Source: Vitreoscilla massiliensis
Lineage (GTDB): Bacteria > Pseudomonadota > Gammaproteobacteria > Burkholderiales > Neisseriaceae
DNA: 64,000 nt
Direction: 5' to 3'
Assembly: GCF_001457815.1 (NCBI RefSeq)
Contig: NZ_LN898219.1
Location: forward strand, 1 to 64,000
Shown piece after piece: positions 15,968-25,148 of this stretch (the stretch's first letter is position 1; each line of letters opens with the position of its first letter). The notes under the pieces are model-generated. The model had not been told where the DNA came from. It saw only the letters and a program-made list of their open reading frames with translations, and searched no databases. The translations under genes and the position numbers were made by a program.

Positions 15968-18355
15968 TTAAATATCAATCTCAGCCGTCAACGCATTGCT
16001 TTCGATGAATTCGCGACGTGGTTCGACTTCGTCGCCCATCAAGGTCACAAAGACCTCGTCGGCGGCGATGGCGTCGTCGATTTTCACTTTCAACAAGCGG
16101 CGAACTTGTGGGTCCATGGTGGTTTCCCACAATTGCTCAGGGTTCATCTCGCCCAAGCCTTTGTAGCGTTGGATGGACAGGCCTTTTTGCGCATCGGCCA
16201 ACAGCCAATCCAAGGCTTGCGAAAACGATTTCACAGGCTGTTCTTTCTCGCCTTTGAACAAGACTGCGCCTTCGTGTACCAAACCGTCGAGCAAGACCGC
16301 CATTTGTTTGATGGATTGGTAGTCTTTGCTTTCCAAGAAACCTTGGGTCAGGTAGGTCACCATCACATTGCCGTGCAAACGGCGGGTGACTTTGAGTTTA
16401 CCCAAATGGTGTTCGTCGCCAGCAATCGCCTCAATCAAGATGTCTGGGTCGCTGATGTTGTCTTGCAATAATTTCTCGGCCGCCAACAAATCTTCTTGGG
16501 TGGCAAACGAGATTTCTGGCAAATACACCAATTGCACCAATACGGCACGGTCAACGGCGCGGCTTTCGCGGTTAATCACACCACGGGTGAGCATGAATTG
16601 TTTGGCGATGTTGGCCAGTTCTTCACCTTCCAAAGTCTTGCCATCGGATTCGATGCGCGCGTTTTGCAAGGCCAAGTTGAGCAAGAATTGGTTGAGCTCA
16701 AAATCGTCTTTCAAATAACGCTCTTGCTTGCCGTGTTTGGCTTTGTACAGCGGTGGTTGAGCGATGTAGACATAACCGCGCTCAATGATTTCCGGCATTT
16801 GGCGGTAGAAGAAGGTCAATAACAAGGTACGGATGTGGGCGCCATCGACGTCGGCATCGGTCATGATGATGATGCGGTGGTAGCGGAATTTGTCCGGATT
16901 GTATTCTTCTTTGCCGATGCCACAGCCCAAAGCGGTAATCAAAGTCGCCACTTCTTGGCTGGCAAGCATTTTCTCGAAACGCGCTTTTTCCACGTTCAAA
17001 ATCTTACCTTTGAGCGGCAAAATCGCTTGGAATTTGCGGTCGCGGCCTTGTTTGGCTGAGCCACCGGCCGAATCCCCTTCGACCAGATACAGTTCAGACA
17101 TCGCTGGGTCTTTTTCTTGGCAGTCGGCCAATTTGCCCGGCAAGCCTAAGCCATCCATGATGCCTTTGCGGCGGGTGATTTCACGCGCTTTGCGTGCGGC
17201 TTCGCGTGCACGGGCGGCATCAACGATTTTGCTGGTGATGATTTTGGCTTCGTTGGGGTTTTCTTCCAAGAAGTCTTTCAAACCGGCGTTAATCACCTCA
17301 TTGACAATCGGGCCGATTTCGCTGGAAACCAATTTGTCTTTGGTTTGTGAGCTGAATTTCGGGTCGGGCAATTTTACCGACAACACGCAAGTCAAACCCT
17401 CGCGCATATCGTCACCAGCGGTTTGTACCTTGGATTTTTTGGCGATGTCGTTGTCTTCGATGTATTGGTTCAAAGTGCGCGTCATCACTTGGCGCAAAGC
17501 GGTCAAATGGGTGCCGCCATCGCGTTGTGGAATGTTATTGGTGAAACACAATACCTGTTCTTGGTAAGAGTCGTTCCACTGCATCGCCACTTCCACGCTC
17601 ATGCCGTCTTCGGATTCACCTTGGGTGTAGAAGATTTTGTCGTGCAAAGCGGTTTTGGTGCGGTTGATGTATTTGACAAAACCGCCGACGCCGCCTGAAA
17701 AAGCAAAGTCTTCATGACGGCCATCGCGTTTGTCCATCAATTGGATGGCCACGCCATTGTTCAAGAACGACAATTCGCGTATGCGTTTGGCCAAGATGTC
17801 AAAATTGAATTCGACCACGCCAAACGTCTCTTCACTGGCCAAGAATTGCACGCGTGTGCCTTGTTTGCTGGTGTCGCCCAATTGTTTTAATGGTGCGACC
17901 ACATCGCCGCGGTTGAATTCGACAAAGTGTTCTTTGCCATTGCGGTAAATATTGAGGGTGAGCCAGTCGGACAAGGCGTTGACCACAGACACGCCGACGC
18001 CGTGCAAGCCGCCTGAGATTTTGTAAGAGTTGTTATCGAATTTACCGCCGGCATGCAAAATGGTCATGATGACTTCGGCCGCAGAACGGTTTTCTTCGGG
18101 GTGCATGTCGGTGGGAATGCCGCGACCATTGTCTTCAACTGAGATGGAGTTGTCAGAATGAATGGTGACCACGATGGTGTCACAATGGCCGGCCAAGGCT
18201 TCGTCGATGGCATTGTCGAGTACCTCGAATACCATGTGATGCAAGCCGCTGCCGTCTTGGGTGTCACCAATGTACATGCCCGGGCGTTTGCGTACTGCAT
18301 CCAAACCTTTTAACACTTTAATGCTGTCAGCACCGTATTCTTCTGGTTGAGTCAT
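15968..18355 (-). CDS. gyrB: DNA gyrase subunit B
   Basis: A 795-residue type II topoisomerase ATPase subunit. The GHKL ATPase has DNAIDEALAGH, DNGRGIP and GGLHGVGVSVVNALS; the transducer domain follows; the TOPRIM domain has EGDSAGGSAKQGRDR and DADVDGAHI; the C-terminal part has RYKGLGEMNPEQLWETTMDP. Length is as usual for beta-proteobacteria. It lies downstream of dnaA-dnaN on the same strand, separated from dnaN by a 77-bp gap containing a perfect DUS palindrome. No recF is present between dnaN and gyrB. Confidence 0.98.
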   Translation of the reverse strand: MTQPEEYGADSIKVLKGLDAVRKRPGMYIGDTQDGSGLHHMVFEVLDNAIDEALAGHCDTIVVTIHSDNSISVEDNGRGIPTDMHPEENRSAAEVIMTILHAGGKFDNNSYKISGGLHGVGVSVVNALSDWLTLNIYRNGKEHFVEFNRGDVVAPLKQLGDTSKQGTRVQFLASEETFGVVEFNFDILAKRIRELSFLNNGVAIQLMDKRDGRHEDFAFSGGVGGFVKYINRTKTALHDKIFYTQGESEDGMSVEVAMQWNDSYQEQVLCFTNNIPQRDGGTHLTALRQVMTRTLNQYIEDNDIAKKSKVQTAGDDMREGLTCVLSVKLPDPKFSSQTKDKLVSSEIGPIVNEVINAGLKDFLEENPNEAKIITSKIVDAARAREAARKAREITRRKGIMDGLGLPGKLADCQEKDPAMSELYLVEGDSAGGSAKQGRDRKFQAILPLKGKILNVEKARFEKMLASQEVATLITALGCGIGKEEYNPDKFRYHRIIIMTDADVDGAHIRTLLLTFFYRQMPEIIERGYVYIAQPPLYKAKHGKQERYLKDDFELNQFLLNLALQNARIESDGKTLEGEELANIAKQFMLTRGVINRESRAVDRAVLVQLVYLPEISFATQEDLLAAEKLLQDNISDPDILIEAIAGDEHHLGKLKVTRRLHGNVMVTYLTQGFLESKDYQSIKQMAVLLDGLVHEGAVLFKGEKEQPVKSFSQALDWLLADAQKGLSIQRYKGLGEMNPEQLWETTMDPQVRRLLKVKIDDAIAADEVFVTLMGDEVEPRREFIESNALTAEIDI

Positions 18356-18388
18356 AAGTCACTTCTTCTGTTAATGGATAAGCTGATA

Positions 18389-18420
18389 CAAGCGGCCTGT
18401 AAACGTTTACAGGCCGCTTG
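18389..18420 (-). terminator. perfect 32-bp DUS palindrome between dnaN and gyrB
   Basis: CAAGCGGCCTGTAAAC followed directly by its exact reverse complement, with no mismatch. It sits 12 bases after the dnaN stop and about 34 bases before the gyrB start, so it can terminate dnaN transcripts while serving as uptake sequence in both orientations. Without a T-run its strength as a terminator is uncertain. Confidence 0.7.
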
Positions 18421-18432
18421 GAATACATGGCC

Positions 18433-19539
18433 TTAGATGCGCATTGGCATCACGATGTATTTGAAATCAGGATTATCTGGAATGGTAAACAAAGTCGATT
18501 GATTGGCATTGCCAAACGCCAATTGGAAATCGTCAACTTGGACGTTGCGTAACACGTCCATCAAATACGTGATGTTGAAACCCACTTCCAAAGCCTCGCC
18601 TTGGTAAGCTATTTCCACATCTTCTTGCGCTTCTTCTTGCTCGTTATTGCTGCACAACACGCTGAGCAAACCCGGTTTCAATTGCAAACGCACACCGCGG
18701 AATTTCTCATTCGCCAAAATGGCAGCACGTTCCAAGGCGCCCAACAAGGTAGTGCGGTTGATTAAAAACAATTTGTCGTTGTCCAAAGGAATCACACGGG
18801 TAAAGTCTGGGAATTTGCCATCAACCACTTTCGATACCACCACGGTATCGCCGCTTTGCACGCGCACTTGGTTAGACAACAATTCCACCGTGATGTTGTC
18901 TTCAGGATGGCTGAGTAATTTGAACAATTCCAACACGGTTTTGCGTGGCAATATCACTTCGGCTTTCGGCAAGTTGGCGTCTTCCAAGGTGATGCCAGCG
19001 AAGGCCAAACGGTGACCGTCGGTAGACACCAAGCGCAATTGGTTGCCCTCGGTTTGCAACAACAAACCATTGAGGTAGTAACGGATGTCTTGGATGGCCA
19101 TTGCATACTGTACTTGTGACAGCATCAGTTTCAATTGTTCTTGGCGCAGACTGAAAGTGGCGTTGACGTCTTGTGCCACATTCATCATCGGGAAGTCTTC
19201 GGCCGGCAAGGTTTGCAAATTAAAGCGAGATTTGCCTGCGGTTAAGGTAAGGCGGTTGTCCGCCCAATCGAGTTTGACAATGGCAGACTCAGGCAGCGCG
19301 CGCAAAATGTCTTGCAGCTTTTTGGCGCTGGTGGTGATGCGAAAATCTTCGGTAGGGGTTTCAGGGCCGGTGGTGTGGATTTGGATTTCCAAGTCGGTGG
19401 CCAACAGTTTGGTGTGGCCAGCTTGGGCTTCGATCAGCACATTCGACAAAATTGGCAAAGTGTGGCGGCGTTCAACAATGCCGGTCACGGTTTGCAATGG
19501 TTTGAGTAAGTCGTCGCGTGAGGCTTGTAAAATCAACAT
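18433..19539 (-). CDS. dnaN: DNA polymerase III subunit beta (sliding clamp)
   Basis: A 368-residue clamp beginning MLILQASRDDLLKPLQTVTGIVERRHTLPILSN-type sequence and ending YIVMPMRI, the conserved C-terminus near the clamp's peptide-binding pocket. Three repeated domains of about 120 residues are evident from length and from the motifs HRLAFAG (middle) and NEKFRGVRL (third). AGGGATGAC precedes the ATG. It starts 14 bases after the dnaA stop and is evidently cotranscribed with dnaA. Confidence 0.98.
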   Translation of the reverse strand: MLILQASRDDLLKPLQTVTGIVERRHTLPILSNVLIEAQAGHTKLLATDLEIQIHTTGPETPTEDFRITTSAKKLQDILRALPESAIVKLDWADNRLTLTAGKSRFNLQTLPAEDFPMMNVAQDVNATFSLRQEQLKLMLSQVQYAMAIQDIRYYLNGLLLQTEGNQLRLVSTDGHRLAFAGITLEDANLPKAEVILPRKTVLELFKLLSHPEDNITVELLSNQVRVQSGDTVVVSKVVDGKFPDFTRVIPLDNDKLFLINRTTLLGALERAAILANEKFRGVRLQLKPGLLSVLCSNNEQEEAQEDVEIAYQGEALEVGFNITYLMDVLRNVQVDDFQLAFGNANQSTLFTIPDNPDFKYIVMPMRI

Positions 19540-19553
19540 AAAGTCATCCCTGA

Positions 19554-21158
19554 TTATTTTTGTAACATGGCAGACAGGTAGTCATAATCCTGTGCCAATT
19601 TCGCGTCGGTTTGTTTTAATTCGTGTATGGTTTTGTGCGCATGCATCACCGTGGTGTGGTCACGACCGCCAAACACTTGGCCGATGGACGGCAAGCTTTG
19701 TTGGGTAAGGTCTTTGGCCAGCGCCATCGCCATTTGGCGCGGGCGCGCGATGGTACGGGTGCGCTTTTTGCCGATCAAATCGGCGATTTTCAATTGGTAG
19801 AAGTCGGCACAAGTCTTCATGATGTGCTCGACCGTGATTTGGCGCTGCGCCTCTACCAATATGTCTTGTAAGGCTTCGGTGGCCAATTCAATATCAATCG
19901 GTTTGTGTTGGAACAAGCTGTGTGCGGCCACGCGTTTGAACGCACCTTCGAGTTCACGCACGTTAGAGCGTATGTGTTGCGCAATAAAGAAGGCGGCTTT
20001 TTCCTGCAATTGCACATGCGCGGCTTCGGCTTTTTTCTGCAAAATCGCCACGCGCATTTCCAACTCAGGCGGTTCCAACTCTACCGTTAAGCCCCATGAA
20101 AAACGCGATTTCAAACGGTCGTCCATGTTTTTGATGTTGGCAGGCAAGGTGTCGCATGTCATCACCACTTGTTTTTTCTCATCCAAAAGATGGTTAAACA
20201 AGTAGAAGAATTCTTCCATGGTGCGGTCTTTGCCGGAAATAAACTGCACATCGTCGATTAACAACAAGTCGAGCGAATGGTAATGGCGTTTGAATTCATC
20301 AAAAGAGCTGGAGCGAAACGCCTTCATGATGTCGCGCACATAGGTTTCAGCATGGATGTAGCGAATTTTGGCGCGTGGGTGTTGCTGGTAAATGCGGTTG
20401 CCTATGGCCTGTATCAAGTGGGTTTTACCCAAGCCGGTGCTGCCGTATATGAAATAAGGGTTGTACATGCTGGAGCCAGGGTTTTCAGCAATGGTTTGTG
20501 CACCGGCATACGCCATACGGTTGCCTTTACCTTGTACCAAGGTTTCAAATGTATAACTGGGATTCAAACGGGTTTGTTCAGCAGGGTTGTCTATGGGTGG
20601 CAATTCGGTGGCCGTAGACTTAATAATGGCCGGTGCCGATGGCACAATGATTTCAGAGCTGTTTTCCACAATGCGTGGTTTGCGTGGGCGTTCCAAGTTT
20701 TTTTGGATGATGTCTTGCGCCGTGGTCACACCGCGACTGGCTTTGCTGCTAACCGGTGCTGCAGGGGTTTCGTCTTCAGCATCCAACATCGCCACATCGT
20801 CAGCCAATAAATCTTCAGCCGCATCGCTGTCTTCTGTCCATGCTTGTGGCGGGTTGGCTGCCGTTGCCAACGGCGTTGTCGCCACGCTGACTTGTTCGCC
20901 CATGCCAATTTTTAAATGTAACACAGGTGCGTTTGGAGCCAAATTTGCAACAGCGGCTTCGATTTTTTGCCAGAAATGGCTTTTGACAAAGCCGAAGACA
21001 AAATTGTTTTTGGCATACACCACCCAAGCATCGTTTTCGGTGCTTACGGTCAACGGAGCAATCCACATTTGGTATTGCTGATTGGATAAGGTGTCGCGCA
21101 ATACATAGAGCGCATGAGGCCATACGGCACTGAATTGGCTTAAATCGGCTTGTGGCAT
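19554..21158 (-). CDS. dnaA: chromosomal replication initiator DnaA
   Basis: A 534-residue AAA+ initiator. Domain I (~1-90) begins WPHALYVLRDTLSNQQYQMWI. A long acidic and Ala-rich linker follows (~100-200). The ATPase core carries Walker A GSTGLGKTHL and Walker B LLIDDVQFI, with LKSRFSWGL as sensor. Domain IV has GGRDHTTVMHAHKTI for DnaA-box recognition. The linker is longer than in E. coli. The 5' side faces the putative oriC and the divergent rpmH operon. Confidence 0.98.
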   Translation of the reverse strand: MPQADLSQFSAVWPHALYVLRDTLSNQQYQMWIAPLTVSTENDAWVVYAKNNFVFGFVKSHFWQKIEAAVANLAPNAPVLHLKIGMGEQVSVATTPLATAANPPQAWTEDSDAAEDLLADDVAMLDAEDETPAAPVSSKASRGVTTAQDIIQKNLERPRKPRIVENSSEIIVPSAPAIIKSTATELPPIDNPAEQTRLNPSYTFETLVQGKGNRMAYAGAQTIAENPGSSMYNPYFIYGSTGLGKTHLIQAIGNRIYQQHPRAKIRYIHAETYVRDIMKAFRSSSFDEFKRHYHSLDLLLIDDVQFISGKDRTMEEFFYLFNHLLDEKKQVVMTCDTLPANIKNMDDRLKSRFSWGLTVELEPPELEMRVAILQKKAEAAHVQLQEKAAFFIAQHIRSNVRELEGAFKRVAAHSLFQHKPIDIELATEALQDILVEAQRQITVEHIMKTCADFYQLKIADLIGKKRTRTIARPRQMAMALAKDLTQQSLPSIGQVFGGRDHTTVMHAHKTIHELKQTDAKLAQDYDYLSAMLQK

Positions 21159-21370
21159 AAATGGGTTGGACTTAATCGGCGATGTTACAGGACGCTGTTA
21201 ATCAAGAACTCTGGATAACAACAATAAGAGTGTATTATAGCCGATGGCAGAGTATTTATCCACAGGCGCTTGTGGGTAAATCCGGCATAAAAGCATTGAC
21301 AAAATAGCGAAAACCCGTTGTAATAGCGCGTTTATTTATCGTCAGATACTATTAATTTAAGGATGCAACA
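21159..21370. other. putative oriC/dnaA-box region
   Basis: The 212-bp gap between dnaA and rpmH is AT-rich and holds one perfect DnaA box TTATCCACA (21256-21264) and two near-matches on the other strand, TCTGGATAA (21210-21218) and TGTGGGTAA (21271-21279). Position between dnaA and rpmH is the classic origin location. It is short with few boxes, so it may be only part of the origin or the dnaA autoregulatory region. Confidence 0.65.
21296..21324 (+). promoter_or_regulatory. sigma-70 promoter for the rpmH operon
   Basis: TTGACA, a 17-base spacer, then TGTAAT, about 47 bases before the rpmH ATG. The DnaA boxes lie immediately upstream. Confidence 0.75.
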
Positions 21371-21505
21371 ATGAAACGCACATTCCAACCGTCTGTTACC
21401 AAACGCAAACGCACTCACGGCTTTTTGGTTCGTTCAAAAACCCGTGGTGGTCGCGCCGTTTTGGCAGCTCGTCGTGCCAAAGGCCGTAAACGCTTGGCTG
21501 TATAA
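21371..21505 (+). CDS. rpmH: 50S ribosomal protein L34
   Basis: A 44-residue, Arg/Lys-rich protein: MKRTFQPSVTKRKRTHGF, then RTRGGRAVLAARRAKGRKRL-type sequence. It is the standard size and composition of L34. It opens the rpmH-rnpA-yidD-yidC operon, three bases before the rnpA start codon. Confidence 0.98.
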   Translation: MKRTFQPSVTKRKRTHGFLVRSKTRGGRAVLAARRAKGRKRLAV

Positions 21506-21508
21506 GCT

Positions 21509-21847
21509 TTGAATCAAGGCTTTAGCAAGACTGAACGACTGTTGAAAACGGATGAATTTTCATCCGTTTTTGCATTACGCCGCTCGCGTCACGGTCGTTA
21601 TTTACAGGTTTTGCTAGGAGAGGCACAAGAGCACCCACGTTTGGGTTTGGTGGTGGCCAAAAAAGTGGCCAAGCGTGCCCATGAGCGCAATTACATGAAA
21701 CGGGTATTGCGCGAATGGTTTCGTTTGCACAAACATGGCTTGCCGGCCCAAGACATCGTGGTACGTGCCAAAATGAAGTTTGAACAGGAAGATTTTCAAG
21801 CGGTGTGGCAAGAATTGCAGCGCTTATTAAATCAAAAAGCGTCATGA
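21509..21847 (+). CDS. rnpA: ribonuclease P protein component
   Basis: A 112-residue basic protein. GLVVAKKVAKRAHERNYMKRVLREWFR contains the RNR-type motif that contacts RNase P RNA and pre-tRNA. The start is TTG, three bases after the rpmH stop; no in-frame ATG is suitably placed. The stop overlaps the yidD start (ATGA). Confidence 0.95.
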   Translation: MNQGFSKTERLLKTDEFSSVFALRRSRHGRYLQVLLGEAQEHPRLGLVVAKKVAKRAHERNYMKRVLREWFRLHKHGLPAQDIVVRAKMKFEQEDFQAVWQELQRLLNQKAS

Positions 21848-22053
21848 AGTATTTATTATTGAAATTCGTGCGTTTTTATCAGGTGGCCATCAGTCCGATG
21901 TTGCCACCTCGTTGTCGTTACACGCCAACCTGTTCACAATATGCTGTTGAAGCCCTACAAAAACATGGAGCTTGCAAAGGCTCGATGTTGGCATTGCGTC
22001 GGATTTGCCGTTGTCACCCTTTGGGTGGCAGTGGCTATGATCCTGTTCCTTAA
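21844..22053 (+). CDS. yidD: membrane protein insertion efficiency factor YidD
   Basis: A 69-residue protein with the diagnostic CRYTPTCSQYAVEALQKHG and CHPLGGSGYDPVP. It acts at the inner membrane with YidC and the Sec machinery. Its ATG overlaps the rnpA stop, and yidC follows after 25 bases. Confidence 0.96.
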   Translation: MKYLLLKFVRFYQVAISPMLPPRCRYTPTCSQYAVEALQKHGACKGSMLALRRICRCHPLGGSGYDPVP

Positions 22054-22078
22054 CCGATGACTTAAAGATTGATAATCG

Positions 22079-23722
22079 ATGGAATTTAAAAGACTAATGG
22101 CCTTTGCTGTGATTGCGATGGCGATTTTGTTTGGTTGGAATTACGCCTTCCCACCACCCAAAAAGCCTGTTGCGCAAGTGCAAGCGGATGCGGCCAAAAC
22201 CGCCAACCCTGCAGCGGCACAGCAAGGTTCACTCAGTGTGACCGACCCCATTAAGGTGAAAACCGATGTGTACGACATCGAGATAGACCAAGCCACCGGC
22301 GACATCCGTCGCATGGTTTTGAGCAAACACGATGCCACCAGCGATGCTACCAAAACCTTCGTGTTGTTAGACGATGAAAAAAACTACACGTATGTGGCCC
22401 AAGCTTCTTTGTTGAACAAACAAGGCGCGTATTTGTTGCCTGAAGGTACCAAATTCACCGCTGCGCAAAAACAATACGATTTGGGCAACGGCGACAAGGT
22501 GGAAGTGCGTTTGACTGCGCCAGAAGTGAATGGCGTGAAAGTGGACAAGGTCTATACCTTCCGCAAAAACGACTATGCCATTGATGTGCGCTTTGATGTG
22601 ACCAACAACACTGGCAAACCTTTGGCTTACGATGCCATGTACCGCATGTTGCGTGACGGCTCTGCGCCTGAAGGCGAAAGCTGGTTTGTGCACAGTTATA
22701 CCGGTCCGGTGGTGTATACCCCAGAAGGCCGTTACCAAAAAGTTGATTTCAAATCTTTGGATGAAGACTTCCAAAATGGCAAAGACACTGCCGATTACCA
22801 ACGCAAAACCGAAGCCGGTTGGGTGGGTATGATTCAGCATTACTTTGTTACTTCATGGATTTTGAACAAAAAAGACGCGGCCAGCGTGTGTGGTAAAGCC
22901 GAAAACTGCACCATGGACGTGAAAAAACGCAGCGATGGCTTGTACTCAGCCGGTGTGCGTGTGGCCTTGCCGGATTTGGCTGCCGGTCAAACCGTGGCTG
23001 TGCCGATGACTTTGTTTGCAGGTCCTGCGGAATACAACCGCATCATGCCTTTGGCTGACAATTTGGAATTGAGCAAAGACTTCGGTAAATTGCACATTTT
23101 CGCGTCGCCATTGTTCAAATTGTTGAACTGGATACACGGTTATGTCGGTAACTGGGGTTGGGCGATCATCTTGCTCACCATCATCGTCAAAGCGATTTTG
23201 TTCCCATTGACCAATGCTTCTTACAAATCTATGGCGAAAATGCGCGCCGTAGCGCCGCGTTTGAATGCGCTCAAAGCCGAATACGGCGACGATCGCATGA
23301 AGATGCAGCAAGAAATGATGGCGCTGTACAAGAAAGAGAAAATCAATCCATTGGGCGGTTGTTTGCCGATGTTGATTCAAATTCCGGTGTTCTTAGGTCT
23401 GTACTGGGCCTTGTTCAACTCGGTTGAATTGCGTCAAGCGCCGTGGATGGGTTGGATTCAAGACTTGGCGCGTCCAGACCCTTGGTTCATCTTGCCAGTG
23501 TTGATGGCGGCGACGATGTGGTTGCAAACCCATTTGAACCCACCGCCAGCAGACCCTATGCAAGCGAAGATGATGAAAATCATGCCGTTGATGTTCTCGG
23601 TAATGTTCTTCTTCTTCCCAGCTGGCTTGGTTTTGTACTATGTGGTCAACAACGTGTTGTCGATTGCACAACAATGGTTTATTAACAAAAAGATTGAGAA
23701 AAGCATCAAAGCTTCTGCTTAA
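22079..23722 (+). CDS. yidC: membrane protein insertase YidC
   Basis: A 547-residue inner-membrane insertase. N-terminal membrane anchor (MAFAVIAMAILFGWNY), large periplasmic domain (~50-340) of Gram-negative type, and the conserved C-terminal five-helix core with KSMAKMRAVAPRL, the cytosolic hairpin, PLGGCLPMLIQIPVFLGLYW and VLYYVVNNVLSIAQQWF. Last gene of the operon, followed by a DUS terminator. Confidence 0.97.
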   Translation: MEFKRLMAFAVIAMAILFGWNYAFPPPKKPVAQVQADAAKTANPAAAQQGSLSVTDPIKVKTDVYDIEIDQATGDIRRMVLSKHDATSDATKTFVLLDDEKNYTYVAQASLLNKQGAYLLPEGTKFTAAQKQYDLGNGDKVEVRLTAPEVNGVKVDKVYTFRKNDYAIDVRFDVTNNTGKPLAYDAMYRMLRDGSAPEGESWFVHSYTGPVVYTPEGRYQKVDFKSLDEDFQNGKDTADYQRKTEAGWVGMIQHYFVTSWILNKKDAASVCGKAENCTMDVKKRSDGLYSAGVRVALPDLAAGQTVAVPMTLFAGPAEYNRIMPLADNLELSKDFGKLHIFASPLFKLLNWIHGYVGNWGWAIILLTIIVKAILFPLTNASYKSMAKMRAVAPRLNALKAEYGDDRMKMQQEMMALYKKEKINPLGGCLPMLIQIPVFLGLYWALFNSVELRQAPWMGWIQDLARPDPWFILPVLMAATMWLQTHLNPPPADPMQAKMMKIMPLMFSVMFFFFPAGLVLYYVVNNVLSIAQQWFINKKIEKSIKASA

Positions 23723-23741
23723 TCTGATGTGAAGTAACCCG

Positions 23742-23780
23742 ATAAGCGGCCTGTAAATCTTACAGGCCGCTTATTTTTTT
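23742..23780 (+). terminator. DUS inverted pair with T-run after yidC
   Basis: ATAAGCGGCCTGTAA and TTACAGGCCGCTTAT with a 3-base loop and seven T residues: a complete rho-independent terminator built from two uptake sequences. Confidence 0.88.
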
Positions 23781-23852
23781 ACGCACAAATGCTTTCGATA
23801 AGTGCTTAAAAAATGTACAATTGCCTCCCTGTTTGTTTTGATGATGAGACCG

Positions 23853-24848
23853 ATGCACATAGGCAGTATAGAGTTGGCGACGCCGTTGGCGTTGGCGCCT
23901 ATGGCGGGCATTACCGACAAGCCATTTCGCATGTTGTGCCGCCGCTTTGGCGCGGGCTTGGCCAGCAGTGAAATGACCACGTCCGATCCCAGTTTACAAA
24001 ACACCCGCAAAACCTTGCAGCGCGCCGATCACAGCGGTGAAACCGGCATACGTTCGGTGCAAATCGTTGGCAACGTGCCGGAAGTGATGGCCGAAGCAGC
24101 CAAATTAAACGTGGCGCGCGGGGCGCAAATCATCGACATCAATATGGGTTGCCCAGCCAAAAAAGTGTGCAATGTGTTGGCGGGCAGTGCCTTGCTCAAA
24201 GACGAAGGCTTGGTCAAAGACATCTTACAGGCCGTGGTAGAAAGCGTGGACGTGCCGGTGACTTTGAAAACGCGTTTGGGTTGGGACGACAGCCATTTGA
24301 ACGTGCCCACTATTGCCCAAATCGCCGTTGATGCCGGCATCCAAACCTTGGCCATCCATGGTCGCAGCCGCACGCAAATGTATACTGGTGAGGCGCGCTA
24401 TGAATTGATTGCTGCGGTCAAACGCGATTTGCCGATACCATTGTGGGTGAACGGCGACATCACCAGCGCTGCCAAAGCGCTGCAGGTATTGGAACAAACC
24501 GGTGCCGATGGGGTGATGATAGGGCGCGGTGCCCAAGGGCAGCCGTGGATCTTCCGCGATGTTTGGCACATGTTGCAACACGGGGTATTGCCCGATGCTT
24601 TGGATTTTGACACTGCCGCCAGCGTGGTGTTGGAACATTTGGCGGCGATACACGCATTTTATGGCGAACATGGGGTGAAAATCGCCCGCAAACATTTGTT
24701 ATGGTATTTGGGTGGGTTTGATGCCTATCAACGTGAGCGCACCGATATCAATCAGATACAAGAAACTTCATTACAATACGAAAAAATAGCTGATTTATTA
24801 GAACAATTGTCACATCAGTACGATTTGTGGCCTCGGCGTGCTGCCTAG
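23853..24848 (+). CDS. dusB: tRNA-dihydrouridine synthase B
   Basis: About 331 residues, FMN-dependent TIM barrel that reduces uridine in the tRNA D-loop. LALAPMAGITDKPFR, MGCPAKKVCN (catalytic Cys in the CPAKKVC segment), KTRLGWD, and GADGVMIGRGAQGQPWIF match Dus enzymes. The start at 23853 (MHIGSIELATPLALAPMAG) matches the family N-terminus. In-frame ATGs lie at 23841, 23844 and further upstream, and no clear ribosome-binding site decides between them. It leads the conserved dusB-fis-purH cluster. Confidence 0.93.
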   Translation: MHIGSIELATPLALAPMAGITDKPFRMLCRRFGAGLASSEMTTSDPSLQNTRKTLQRADHSGETGIRSVQIVGNVPEVMAEAAKLNVARGAQIIDINMGCPAKKVCNVLAGSALLKDEGLVKDILQAVVESVDVPVTLKTRLGWDDSHLNVPTIAQIAVDAGIQTLAIHGRSRTQMYTGEARYELIAAVKRDLPIPLWVNGDITSAAKALQVLEQTGADGVMIGRGAQGQPWIFRDVWHMLQHGVLPDALDFDTAASVVLEHLAAIHAFYGEHGVKIARKHLLWYLGGFDAYQRERTDINQIQETSLQYEKIADLLEQLSHQYDLWPRRAA

Positions 24849-24888
24849 CTCAAGCTTGCACCGAGTCCCCCATTTTAGGAGCAACTTA

Positions 24889-25128
24889 ATGAATGAACGC
24901 ATCGATGTCATCGAACAATGCATTCATGCCAGCTTAGATGAATATTTTGATACCTTGGGTGGCGAAGCCGCTTGTGGTGTCTACGATATGGTGATTTTAA
25001 AAGTGGAAAAACCACTGTTAATCCGCGTATTGGCATACTGCGATGGCAATCAAACCAAAGCAGCAGCTGTTTTAGGTGTAAACCGCAATACCCTGCGTAA
25101 AAAAATGCAGGTACATGGCTTGATTTAA
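24889..25128 (+). CDS. fis: Fis-family DNA-binding protein
   Basis: A 79-residue nucleoid protein. The C-terminal helix-turn-helix is CDGNQTKAAAVLGVNRNTLRKKM, the standard Fis motif. AGGAGCAACTTA precedes the ATG at 24889. The position right after dusB is conserved in proteobacteria; purH follows 20 bases later. Confidence 0.95.
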   Translation: MNERIDVIEQCIHASLDEYFDTLGGEAACGVYDMVILKVEKPLLIRVLAYCDGNQTKAAAVLGVNRNTLRKKMQVHGLI

Positions 25129-25148
25129 TCAATAAAAGGAATAGCAAA

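Noticed and set aside
15766..15978. Minus-strand 70-codon frame between gyrB and atoE with a hydrophobic C-terminus
   Set aside because: It begins inside the gyrB end and reads through the DUS hairpin; no ribosome-binding site. A decayed membrane-peptide gene cannot be excluded but is not supported.
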